NCBI GenBank assembly: GCA_023409795.1
Contig: JAEYQX010000070.1
Coordinates: forward strand, 1 to 22,463
Length of the DNA stretch: 22,463 nt
Direction: 5' to 3'
Source of the DNA: Pseudomonadota bacterium
GTDB lineage: Bacteria; Pseudomonadota; Alphaproteobacteria; Caulobacterales; Caulobacteraceae
Position 1 is the first letter of the stretch, and every line of letters starts with the position of its first letter. The position numbers were made by a program, and so were the translations under genes. The notes below the pieces were generated by a model. That model saw nothing but the letters and a program-made list of their open reading frames with translations. It searched no databases and was not told where the DNA came from. Shown in pieces: positions 1 to 7,281 of this stretch.

Positions 1-114
1 ACCATTGTGCTATACCCGCGCGAAGAATGCGTTGCCCCAACCCCGCAAGGAGTTGGCGTTTCCGCACCCGATACCTTTTTGGAGATCCACTCCGTTCAGG
101 CTTTGAAAGGCGCG

Positions 115-198
115 TGGTGGGGGAAGTAGGACTCGAACCTACGAAGCTTACGCAGCGGATTTACAGTCCGCCCCCTTTGCCGCTCGGGACATTCCCCC
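115..198 (-). tRNA. tRNA-Tyr (anticodon GTA)
   Basis: The minus strand folds as a class II tRNA. The acceptor arm GGGGGAA (192-198) pairs with TTCCCCC (119-125), followed by discriminator A and an encoded CCA (115-117). The T arm has the TTCGAGTCC-type loop and there is a long variable arm, as expected for bacterial Tyr. The anticodon GTA lies at 162-164 in a stem of GCGGA/TCCGC type. Length with CCA is 84 nt. It is divergent from the methyltransferase gene to its right. The 115 bases to its left, downstream of the tRNA, show no gene and no clear T-tract terminator. Confidence 0.96.
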
Positions 199-349
199 AG
201 CGCGCCGTTTTCAAAACCGGTCTGGAAACACCACAAAATGATCCGAAGATCAAATGTTTAGTTAAAAAACTTCGCCGCCTGCCGCCAACTCGTTTAGAGA
301 GAGCGCCTGACCCGAAGCCCCTGTGGCCCAAATCGGAGGCCGTCTTATA

Positions 350-1225
350 GTGTCGTCATTTCGAGAACGCAACGACCGGAAACCCGGTAAAAAACAATCT
401 TTCCACAGGTCCGGGGATGCCCGAACCGAGAAAGGGCGCGCGCCTGCACAAAAGGAGCGTTCCGGAGGAGATTCTGCCTCAAGAAGCCCGCGTTCGAAGC
501 CTGATGCGGATAATTTTATCTGGGGCCGCCATCCGGTTTTGGCCGCCCTGGCCAACCCGGCACGCCGCGGAATGGGCCGTTTGATGGTTTCAGAGGACCG
601 AGCCCTTGAAATCGAACAACAAAATCTGGCGAACGGGCACCGAATCGAGGTGATCGATTCCCAGCAGCTGACCCGAATCCTGCCCCCCGGCGCGGTGCAC
701 CAGGGCATGGTTTTCAAGGTCCAGCCCCTGGAGGGAATCACCCTGGAGGAACTGGCCGAGGATGCGAGGGGCGTCATCGTCATGCTGGACCAGCTGACCG
801 ACACCCAGAACATCGGCGCGATCTTCCGTTCGGCCCTGGCGTTCGGGGCCCGGGGCATTGTCGTTCAGGACCGCCATACCCCTGCCCTGGCCGGTGCCCT
901 GGCTAAGGCGGCCGTCGGCGCGACCGAGCGCCTGCCCTGCGCCCGCGTCACCAACCTGAGCCGCGCCCTGGAGAAGCTGGCCGACCTGGGCTGGCGCGCG
1001 GTCGGCATGGACGGCGAGGCCGAGCTGACGCTGGAGCAGGCCCTGGACAACCGCCCGACCGTCATCGTCATGGGCTCCGAAGGCGACGGCGTGCGTCGCC
1101 TGGTCGCCGAGCACTGCGAGGTCATGGCCAAGATTCCCATGCCAGGCGGGTTCGAAAGCCTGAACGTGTCGAACGCGGCCGCCATTGCCCTTTATGAAGC
1201 GGCGCGGGCCCAGGCCAGGGCCTGA
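350..1225 (+). CDS. rlmB: TrmH/RlmB-family 23S rRNA 2'-O-ribose methyltransferase
   Basis: This is a SPOUT-superfamily enzyme that transfers methyl from SAM to a ribose 2'-OH. By family the likely target is G2251 of 23S rRNA, but target choice among TrmH-like enzymes is inferred. From the chosen start it has 291 aa: a basic, probably disordered tail (about 1-55), the SpoU substrate-binding domain (about 55-130, FIWGRHPVLAAL), then the knotted domain. The three signatures are visible: DTQNIGAIFRSA (about 151-162), VMGSEGDGVRRL (about 240-251) and SLNVSNAAAIALYE (270-283). I chose GTG at 350 because GGAGG (335-339) lies 10 nt upstream; an in-frame GTG at 323 has no ribosome site. A strong terminator follows, so it is probably monocistronic. 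Confidence 0.93.
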   Translation: MSSFRERNDRKPGKKQSFHRSGDARTEKGRAPAQKERSGGDSASRSPRSKPDADNFIWGRHPVLAALANPARRGMGRLMVSEDRALEIEQQNLANGHRIEVIDSQQLTRILPPGAVHQGMVFKVQPLEGITLEELAEDARGVIVMLDQLTDTQNIGAIFRSALAFGARGIVVQDRHTPALAGALAKAAVGATERLPCARVTNLSRALEKLADLGWRAVGMDGEAELTLEQALDNRPTVIVMGSEGDGVRRLVAEHCEVMAKIPMPGGFESLNVSNAAAIALYEAARAQARA

Positions 1226-1233
1226 CGCCACAC

Positions 1234-1277
1234 CGGATCAGGGCCTCGCGCCCGTCGCCCTGATCCGCTCCCTTTTT
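1234..1277 (+). terminator. Rho-independent terminator after rlmB
   Basis: A perfect 11-bp stem, CGGATCAGGGC (1234-1244) with GCCCTGATCCG (1257-1267), encloses a 12-nt loop and is followed by CTCCCTTTTT. It sits 9 nt after the methyltransferase stop codon. Confidence 0.85.
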
Positions 1278-1279
1278 CG

Positions 1280-1308
1280 TCTCCTGCCGGTATCAATTCG
1301 GCAGGAGA
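1280..1308. repeat. Perfect 10-bp inverted repeat in the TerC leader
   Basis: TCTCCTGCCG (1280-1289) and CGGCAGGAGA (1299-1308) form a perfect stem with a 9-nt loop. There is no T tract on either strand, so it does not look like a terminator. It begins 3 nt after the rlmB terminator and ends 52 nt before the TerC-family start codon, so it could be a leader structure or an operator. Its role is unknown. Confidence 0.55.
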
Positions 1309-1360
1309 TGTGATCCTGCGACAAGTTGGCACGGCCGCGCCGGGGGCCTAAAGGTCGCAG

Positions 1361-2200
1361 ATGGAATTTCTATCAGACCCCCATTTCGTCAGTCAGGCCT
1401 CGGCCCTTGGCAAGGTGCTGATGATCGACCTGGTCCTGGCCGGCGATAACGCCGTGGCGGTGGGCCTGGCCGCCGCCGCCCTGCCCCAGGAACAGCGTCG
1501 CCGGGCCATCCTGATCGGCCTGGCCATTGCCGTGGTCCTGCGTATCGGCCTGGCCCTCATTACCGTGCAACTCCTGGCCATTATCGGCCTGCTGCTCGCC
1601 GGCGGCTTCCTGCTGCTGTGGGTCTGCTGGAAGATGTGGCGCGAGCTGCGCGAACAGGCGACCCACGACCAGGCCGAGGCTGAGGCCGAGATCGACCGGG
1701 CCATGTCTATCGAACATGGCGGCGGCCCCTCGCCCGAGGAACTGGGCCTGAAGCGCAAGACCTTTGGCGCGGCCCTGATCCAGATCATGATCGCCGACCT
1801 GACCATGTCGCTGGACAATGTCCTGGCCGTGGCCGGGGCCAGCCATGAGCATCCGTGGATCATGGTCTTTGGCCTGATCCTGTCGATCGCCCTGATGGGC
1901 CTGGCCGCCAGCTTCATCGCCAAGCTGCTGAACCGCCACCGCTGGATCGCCTATGTCGGCCTGGTCATCGTCCTCTATGTCGCCCTGCACATGATCTGGG
2001 ACGGCGGCCGCTCGGTCATCGTCCGCACCGGCCATATGGACGCCTTCAACGCCTCGGCCCCGGCCTTCCTCCAGATCGGCCCGGAAGAACAGGCCAAGCA
2101 CCTGCGCACCGGCAACGAGGCTCCGACAGGTGCGCCGAGCGCATCCACTGAACCTGTCACCGTGACCGGGCCTGTATCAACAGCCGGGGCCCAAGCATGA
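1361..2200 (+). CDS. TerC/YjbE-family integral membrane protein
   Basis: This is a 279-aa inner-membrane protein of the TerC superfamily, YjbE subgroup. Relatives are linked to metal ion (notably manganese) export or metal loading of secreted proteins; the substrate here is not established. Two inverted-repeat halves each carry the family's acidic motif: DLVLAGDNAVAVG (about 23-35) and DLTMSLDNVLAVAG (about 146-159), with paired Asp and Asn residues expected in the transport path. Hydrophobic segments lie at about 15-38, 48-68, 70-90, 134-160, 166-187 and 194-214. A charged cytoplasmic loop (about 92-132) separates the halves, and a Thr/Ser/Pro-rich tail (about 235-279) ends the protein. The start ATG has AAGG 6 nt upstream. 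It is apparently transcribed alone, between terminators. Confidence 0.92.
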   Translation: MEFLSDPHFVSQASALGKVLMIDLVLAGDNAVAVGLAAAALPQEQRRRAILIGLAIAVVLRIGLALITVQLLAIIGLLLAGGFLLLWVCWKMWRELREQATHDQAEAEAEIDRAMSIEHGGGPSPEELGLKRKTFGAALIQIMIADLTMSLDNVLAVAGASHEHPWIMVFGLILSIALMGLAASFIAKLLNRHRWIAYVGLVIVLYVALHMIWDGGRSVIVRTGHMDAFNASAPAFLQIGPEEQAKHLRTGNEAPTGAPSASTEPVTVTGPVSTAGAQA

Positions 2201-2348
2201 GCCCTCTCCATTGTTCGTAAGAAGAATCTGGTCGAGCCCAAGGCTGTTCTGAGGACGGCCAGCCGGTCCTTAATATCGAATGCGGCATCGTGCCTGGCAT
2301 CACGCGGACCGCCTGATCACAGGCTGAGACACCCAAGCCAACACAGAT

Positions 2349-2376
2349 AAGGCCCGGAACCATCCGGGCCTTTTTT
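2349..2376 (+). terminator. Rho-independent terminator after the TerC gene
   Basis: The stem AAGGCCCGGA (2349-2358), loop ACCA and TCCGGGCCTT (2363-2372) run into six T residues (2371-2376). It lies 150 nt after the TerC-family stop. The same stem recurs after the next gene at 3484-3511. The 2201-2348 stretch between gene and terminator shows no gene. Confidence 0.9.
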
Positions 2377-2473
2377 CGTGGCGACCCGACCGCAAGCGAT
2401 CCGAGAGCGCGCTTTACAGAAACAATAATATTCAACTAGGGATACCAATATCACTGATAACCCAAGGCCTCGG

Positions 2474-3469
2474 ATGTCGCTTCGCTCTCTTTCATGGTCG
2501 CTGGCGGCGGCCAGTCTTTGCCTCTTCGCCGCGGGCGGAGCCCAAGCCCAAATGACAATCTTGGGGAGCCTAAATCACGTATCGTGCAACGGTGGTTCTA
2601 ACGGCTTCGCCTCCGCCACCGTCTACGGCGGCACCGCCCCCTACAGCTACACATGGTATCCTGGCGGACATACAGGGTCCGCGATTAGCGGACTGAGTGC
2701 GGGGACTTACACCCTCACAGTGACCGACGCTATCGGGACAACCCAGACACACAGCTGGAACATTACCCAACCCTCCGCCTTGATTGCGACCATCGCTTCC
2801 ACAACAAATGTGACAAGCCCGGGCGGTAGCGATGGCTCCGCGACTGCCTATGTGTCGGGCGGCACGGGAAGCTACACCTACTCGTGGGCACCGACTGGTG
2901 GCACAGCCGCCACGGCGTCAGGCCTGAGCGCCGGAACCTATGCGGTCACCGTAACAGACGCCAACATGTGCCAGTCCACTCACAGCATCACCATTATCGA
3001 GGCGGTAGCTGCGGCCACGATCGCCAGCGTCAGCGTCCCAGCGAGCGCCAGCTATGCAGCCGGTGATATACTGACCTTTACGGTAAGCTTCAGCGAAGCG
3101 GTTACCGTAGACACTTCCGGCGGGACGCCCCGCATCCAGCTTATCGTGGGCACGGCCACACGATATGCCAACTACAGCTCTGGCTCCGGCACCTCTAGCC
3201 TAAGCTTCCAGCACATCGTCGAGGCTGGCGATACCGACACGGATGGCATCACCATCGGCACCCTGGGCTTGAATGGCGGGACCATCCGCAATGGCGCGAC
3301 CAACGTCGATCTAACGCTCAATAGCGTCGGCTCCACAGCCGGCGTCCTGGTCGCAGCCTCTGCCCCAGCCCCTGTCCCGACGCTGACGGAATGGGCAATG
3401 ATGCTGCTGGCCGGACTTCTGGGCCTGTTTGGGCTGTCACAGGTGATGCAGCGACGCCGAAGGGCTTGA
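2474..3469 (+). CDS. Secreted SprB-repeat-like protein with IPTL-CTERM sorting tail
   Basis: A 331-aa surface or secreted protein of unknown function. A signal peptide occupies residues 1-25 (cleavage after AQA). Two SprB-like beta repeats follow (about 33-100 and 103-177), each with a GG(T)xxYxYxW strand, an SGLSAGTY turn and a TVTDA strand. A third Ig-like or beta-strand repeat domain spans about 183-293, with GGTPRIQL and GDTDTDGI. The end is a tripartite sorting tail: VPTLTEW (301-307), a hydrophobic helix (308-325) and RRRR (327-330), as in IPTL-CTERM proteins. Family knowledge links that tail to exosortase H; none is encoded here. The gene uses codons such as ACA, TCT and ATA more than its neighbours, and its upstream DNA is A+T-rich, suggesting acquisition. 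AAGG lies 6 nt before the ATG. Confidence 0.88.
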   Translation: MSLRSLSWSLAAASLCLFAAGGAQAQMTILGSLNHVSCNGGSNGFASATVYGGTAPYSYTWYPGGHTGSAISGLSAGTYTLTVTDAIGTTQTHSWNITQPSALIATIASTTNVTSPGGSDGSATAYVSGGTGSYTYSWAPTGGTAATASGLSAGTYAVTVTDANMCQSTHSITIIEAVAAATIASVSVPASASYAAGDILTFTVSFSEAVTVDTSGGTPRIQLIVGTATRYANYSSGSGTSSLSFQHIVEAGDTDTDGITIGTLGLNGGTIRNGATNVDLTLNSVGSTAGVLVAASAPAPVPTLTEWAMMLLAGLLGLFGLSQVMQRRRRA

Positions 3470-3483
3470 GCCTATAGACACAC

Positions 3484-3511
3484 AAAAGGCCCGGAGCGAT
3501 CCGGGCCTTTT
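3484..3511. terminator. Bidirectional terminator between convergent genes
   Basis: AAAAGGCCCGGA (3484-3495), loop GCGA, TCCGGGCCTTTT (3500-3511) form a 12-bp perfect stem whose ends give T4 on both strands. It lies between the IPTL-CTERM gene (+) and metG (-) and can serve both. Its inner 10-bp arms are identical to those of the terminator at 2349-2376. Confidence 0.88.
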
Positions 3512-3532
3512 CATATCAAATGTGCGGAAGGC

Positions 3533-5239
3533 TTATTCAGCGCCGCCAAAGCGCTCGGTCCATTCGGCGACCTGTGCGTCTTCGATCTTGGCGAAGAGGA
3601 CCTGTGCCGCCGCCACGGTCGAACCGGCGGGGACGAGGTTCAGCAGGTCATCCTCGGCCCTGGGCCAGCTGAGGTCGGTCGCGCCGACCGTCTGGCCGAT
3701 CTTCTCAGCGCTGGACGGCATGAAGGGAGCGGCGATCCTGGCGAACAGGGCCACCAGGGACAGGCCGGTGCGAACCACCACGGCGGCGCGCTCACGGTCG
3801 GTCTTCAGGGCCGTCCACGGGGCGGCTTCCTGCAAGTATTCATTGCCCAGCACCCACAGGGCGCGGGCGGCCTGGGCGGCCTTGCGGAACTCCATAGCCT
3901 CGAACTCGGCGGTCAGGGTCTCAAGGCCCGCCTTGATGTCCGTCGCCAGCTTGTCTTCCAGCGGGCCAGCCTCGCCGCCTTCGGGCACGATGCCGTCAAA
4001 CTTGGATTCCGTGAACTTGACGATGCGGTTGACGAAGTTGCCCAGGACGTCCGCCAGGTCTTTGTTCGTCGTCGACTGGAACTGCTCCCAGGTAAAGGCC
4101 GCATCCGAATGCTCGGGGCCATAGGCCGTCAGGTGCCAGCGCCAGTAGTCGGCGGGCAACAGCTCCAGCGCCTGGTCCATGAAGACGCCGCGGTTCATGC
4201 TGGTCGAGAACTTGCCGCCGTACCAGTTCAGCCAGTTGAAGGCCTTGAGCTGGTCCACCGTCTTCCACGGCTCACCCGAGCCGAGGATGGTGGCGGGGAA
4301 GCTGACGGTGTGGAAGGCGACGTTGTCCTTGCCCATGAACTGGACATAGCGGACGTCCTCGGCCCCTTCGTCCAGACGCCACCACGAGCGCCAGTTGCCG
4401 CCCGTCTGGGCGGTCAGTTCCTCGGTCGCGGCGATGTATTCGATGGGGGCGTCGATCCAGACATAGAAGACCTTGCCCTCCATGCCGGGACGCGGGCCGC
4501 CATCGGCACCGACGACCGGCACGCCCCACGACAGGTCGCGGGTAATGCCCCGGTCGATCAGGCCCTCGTCCAGGTGCTTGTAGGCGATGGAGCGGGCGAG
4601 CGGCTGCCAGTTGTCAGAGCGGCTGTCGACCCAGGCGCGGACGTCATCGGCCACCCTGGTCTGCAGCAGATAGAGGTGGCGGGTGTCGCGGACTTCCAGG
4701 TTGCGGCTGCCCGAGACCGACGAATAGGGGTCGATCAGGTCGGTCGGGTCCAGCAGGCGGCCACAGTTGTCGCACTGGTCGCCGCGCGCCTTTTCATACC
4801 TGCAGTGCGGGCAGGTGCCCTCGACATAGCGGTCCGGCAGGAAGCGGGCATCGTCGATCGAATAGATCATCCGGTCGACCCGCTCCTCGATCAGTCCGCG
4901 CTCTTCCAGGACCTTGGCAAAGTGCTGGGTCAGGCGGCGGTTCTGCTCGCTGGAGGAGCGGCCAAAGACGTCGAACGACAGGTTGAAGGCCTCGCCCGCG
5001 CGCTTCTGCACCAGGTGCTGCTCGTCGCAATAGGTGCGGACATCCTGGCCCGCGGCGGCGGCGGCCAGCTCGGCCGGGGTTCCATGCTCGTCGGTGGCGC
5101 AGACGTAGAGGACCTCATGGCCCACGGCGCGGTTGAAGCGGGCCCAGACATCGGCGGGCAACATCGACCCGGCCAGATTCCCCAGGTGCTTGATGCCGTT
5201 GATGTAGGGCAGCGCCGAGGTAATGAGGATGCGGGCCAT
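3533..5239 (-). CDS. metG: Methionine--tRNA ligase
   Basis: A class I aminoacyl-tRNA synthetase that charges tRNA-Met in the cytoplasm; 568 aa. The HIGH-like element is HLGN in ITSALPYINGIKHLGNLAGS near the N terminus. The connective peptide has one zinc knot, CPHC...CDNC (about 142-157). The KMSKS loop is present in the variant form KFSTSMNRG (about 346-354), followed by the anticodon-binding helical domain with NFVNRIVKF. No C-terminal tRNA-binding extension is present, which matches the short form. The start ATG lacks a strong ribosome site. It converges with the IPTL-CTERM gene, sharing a terminator, and lies 115 nt downstream of the MATE gene's stop. Confidence 0.96.
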   Translation of the reverse strand: MARILITSALPYINGIKHLGNLAGSMLPADVWARFNRAVGHEVLYVCATDEHGTPAELAAAAAGQDVRTYCDEQHLVQKRAGEAFNLSFDVFGRSSSEQNRRLTQHFAKVLEERGLIEERVDRMIYSIDDARFLPDRYVEGTCPHCRYEKARGDQCDNCGRLLDPTDLIDPYSSVSGSRNLEVRDTRHLYLLQTRVADDVRAWVDSRSDNWQPLARSIAYKHLDEGLIDRGITRDLSWGVPVVGADGGPRPGMEGKVFYVWIDAPIEYIAATEELTAQTGGNWRSWWRLDEGAEDVRYVQFMGKDNVAFHTVSFPATILGSGEPWKTVDQLKAFNWLNWYGGKFSTSMNRGVFMDQALELLPADYWRWHLTAYGPEHSDAAFTWEQFQSTTNKDLADVLGNFVNRIVKFTESKFDGIVPEGGEAGPLEDKLATDIKAGLETLTAEFEAMEFRKAAQAARALWVLGNEYLQEAAPWTALKTDRERAAVVVRTGLSLVALFARIAAPFMPSSAEKIGQTVGATDLSWPRAEDDLLNLVPAGSTVAAAQVLFAKIEDAQVAEWTERFGGAE

Positions 5240-5318
5240 GATCGTCCAGGGAAACTAAACAGAAGAAGGGGTCGGATATAGTCCGCTCCTTGCCCTGCGT
5301 CACCTGATGGAATGTCCA

Positions 5319-5339
5319 AGGGGCTGCAAACCGCCCCCT
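5319..5339 (-). terminator. Weak stem-loop after the MATE gene
   Basis: On the minus strand AGGGGGC and GCCCCT pair around an 8-nt loop with one bulge. The following T content is poor (TTGGACATT). It lies 15 nt after the MATE stop codon. It may be a weak terminator or only chance pairing. Confidence 0.3.
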
Positions 5340-5354
5340 GCCCTGCCCTTTTGG

Positions 5355-6701
5355 TCAGTGGGCCAGGCGACGGGCAATGCGGATGAAGCGCCCGGTCAGC
5401 AGGGCTCCCGAAATCAGGCTGGCGATAATGACCGACCAGACCAGGCCGTCCACGCCCAGGCGGTGGGCCAGGAACCAGCCCAGCGGGATCATGATGACGC
5501 CATAGGACAGCAGGTGCATCAGCGTCGGCCAGACGACGTCACCGGCCGCGCGGTTGGCCTGGGCCGCCACGACCTGCTGGGCATCGGCGACGAAGAACAG
5601 GGTGGCCAGGACCAGGGCCGGGGCCGCGATGGCCAGGATGGCTGCGTCGGTCGTATAGGCGCTGACGACCAGGGGCGCGGTCAGCCACAGGGCGACGGCG
5701 ATGATGAAGGCCAGGACCGTCACCACGCCCACGCCGATCAGGCCGCTGCGCATCACCTCGGACCGGTCACGCGCGCCATAGGCCCGGCCGACCAGGACGG
5801 CGGTCGCGGACCCCAGCCCCATGGGCACCATGAAGACAATGGCCGAGACATTGATGACCACGGCCCAGCTGGCGGTCTCTGCCGCGCCCAGCTGGCCGGC
5901 GAAGATGGTCATGGCCGCAAAGGCTCCGACCTCGATGAAGTTCGAGCTGCCGGCCCCGATGCCGACCTTGATCTGCTCGCGCTCGGTGCGCTTGTCGCGC
6001 AGGGGCTTCCTGAACACGCCCCAGGTCCTGGCCTCGGGCAGGCGCAGGATGAAGACGACCAGGAAGATGGCCAGGGCGGCGCGCGCGCCAAAGGTGGACC
6101 AGGCCGACGCGATGGCCCCGTCGACGCCCAGCCCCAGCATATCGGGCACCAGGACGACATTCAGCGCGATGTTGATGGCATTGGCGACCCACATGGCGAC
6201 CATGCCCGCCTTGGGCCTGTTCAGGCCCTCAAGGAAGAACTGGGCCGCGACCGAGACCAGGTAGAAGGGCATGGAGACGGCAAAGACGATCAGGACCGGC
6301 GATGCGCCCTCGCCCAGCCCGTCTTCCAGCCCCATGTTCCGGAGCGCCAGCGGCGCCAGGAAGACCAGGGCCAGCATGGAGACGACGCCGATCTGCAGGG
6401 CATAGACCATGCCCCGGCGCAGGACAGCGCCCACCTCGTCCGGGCGGCCTTCGCCCAGCAGGCGGGCGGTCATCACCTGCACACCCATCATCAGGCCGAC
6501 CGCCGTGGTCAGGATGACCGAGGACGGGGCCCAGGCCAGGGAGTGATAGGCCAGCTCGCGGCTGGCATAGTGGCCCACGACGATGGCATCGGTCAGCCCC
6601 ATGGTCATGATGCCCAGGCGCGCCAGGACGACCGGCCAGGCCAGCTTCATCAGCTCGGTCAGGGTCGCGCGGTTCTGGGGATGGGACAGGGACTTGATCA
6701 T
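5355..6701 (-). CDS. MATE family multidrug efflux transporter
   Basis: An inner-membrane antiporter expected to export drugs or cationic metabolites using Na+ or H+ gradients; substrate unknown. It has 448 aa and about 12 hydrophobic helices in two homologous bundles, joined by a charged loop (around 225-245, VFRKPLRDKRTEREQIKVG). Family landmarks include the N-terminal PVVLARLGIMTMGLTDAIVVGHY and the matching second-half segment following GAGSSNFIEVGAFAAMTIFAGQLG. I chose ATG at 6701 over an upstream TTG at 6713; neither has a good Shine-Dalgarno sequence. It is 63 nt downstream of the DUF1489 stop, so the two may be co-transcribed. Confidence 0.93.
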   Translation of the reverse strand: MIKSLSHPQNRATLTELMKLAWPVVLARLGIMTMGLTDAIVVGHYASRELAYHSLAWAPSSVILTTAVGLMMGVQVMTARLLGEGRPDEVGAVLRRGMVYALQIGVVSMLALVFLAPLALRNMGLEDGLGEGASPVLIVFAVSMPFYLVSVAAQFFLEGLNRPKAGMVAMWVANAINIALNVVLVPDMLGLGVDGAIASAWSTFGARAALAIFLVVFILRLPEARTWGVFRKPLRDKRTEREQIKVGIGAGSSNFIEVGAFAAMTIFAGQLGAAETASWAVVINVSAIVFMVPMGLGSATAVLVGRAYGARDRSEVMRSGLIGVGVVTVLAFIIAVALWLTAPLVVSAYTTDAAILAIAAPALVLATLFFVADAQQVVAAQANRAAGDVVWPTLMHLLSYGVIMIPLGWFLAHRLGVDGLVWSVIIASLISGALLTGRFIRIARRLAH

Positions 6702-6764
6702 GGGCCGCCGCAAGAGCCACGAACCAGACCCAAGGTCAACTGACCTTTGGTAAAGCCATGCGCC

Positions 6765-7163
6765 CTACCACGCGCCCAGTTCGCGCAGGGCCTCCGCCAG
6801 CTCTGGCGGCAGGTCCGTATTTTCCAGGATCGTCAGGTCGGCGGGCACATCCCTGCCCTCGACATAGCGCCAGCCCTGAAAGGGTCGGCGGGCCATCGGG
6901 GCGGTGCGGATGACCTCGCGGTCCAGCCTGATCTCGCAGCGGCTTTCCTTGCCCTCACCCACGGTCGTGATGTCCAGGATGCGCTGGCGACAGGTCACCG
7001 TCCCCTTCATCACCCAGTAGAGCGAGCCACCATCCTCCAGCTCGGCCGCCCGCTTGGGCGTCATGCGGGTGTGGACGATGCGCCAGTCCTTGTCACCGGC
7101 ATGGCGTTCCAGGGTCTCCACGTCCGATACGCCGACGCAGAGCTTGATCATGTGAAGGGACAT
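6765..7163 (-). CDS. DUF1489 family protein
   Basis: A 132-aa cytoplasmic protein of a family common in alphaproteobacteria, with no established function. Family marks visible are the N-terminal MSLHMIKLCVGV, the RMTPKRAAEL segment, DGGSLYWVMKG with RQRILDI, and RRPFQGWRYVEGRDVPADL near the C terminus. It has no signal peptide or membrane segment. Full family length appears to be present. It starts at ATG 7163 without a clear ribosome site. It lies 118 nt downstream of the carboxylase alpha gene, from which it is separated by a REP-like element, so it may have its own promoter or depend on readthrough. Confidence 0.9.
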   Translation of the reverse strand: MSLHMIKLCVGVSDVETLERHAGDKDWRIVHTRMTPKRAAELEDGGSLYWVMKGTVTCRQRILDITTVGEGKESRCEIRLDREVIRTAPMARRPFQGWRYVEGRDVPADLTILENTDLPPELAEALRELGAW

Positions 7164-7227
7164 GGCAGCGGATTTAGGCCGTGGGGGCGGGATTGGCTAG
7201 GGGGACCGGTGGCCTCTGCCAGCCTAC

Positions 7228-7280
7228 GCCCCCGTCCGTCTCGCATACGCGAGCCGCCTTCTCCCGCGAGGGAAGAAGGG
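7228..7280 (-). repeat. REP-like two-hairpin intergenic element, copy 1
   Basis: Read on the minus strand it is a hairpin CTTCTTCCC-TCGC-GGGAGAAG (7258-7278, one bulge), a short CGGC joint, a second hairpin CTCGC-GTAT-GCGAG (7240-7253), then GACGGACGGGGGC. This order matches a palindromic intergenic unit I recall as common in Caulobacterales and other alphaproteobacteria. It begins just after the carboxylase alpha stop codon and might double as a transcription end. A diverged copy lies at 10201-10252 in the opposite orientation. Confidence 0.6.
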
Positions 7281-7281
7281 A

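Noticed and set aside
27..350. A 107-codon plus-strand frame across tRNA-Tyr
   Set aside because: It crosses the tRNA gene antisense, has no ribosome site and no family resemblance.
3533..5239. KFSTS in place of KMSKS in MetG as a possible inactivating change
   Set aside because: This variant is, as I recall, usual in this branch of alphaproteobacterial methionyl-tRNA synthetases, and all other motifs are intact.
4109..6743. Plus-strand frames of 390 and 478 codons opposite metG and the MATE gene
   Set aside because: Their Gln/Gly/Asp/His-rich translations are typical mirror images of high-GC sense genes, with no recognisable domains.
6729..6750. Hairpin CCAAAGGTCA / TGACCTTGG between DUF1489 and MATE genes
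   Set aside because: It pairs well with one bulge but has no T tract and lies close to the MATE start; the function cannot be decided between weak terminator and chance.
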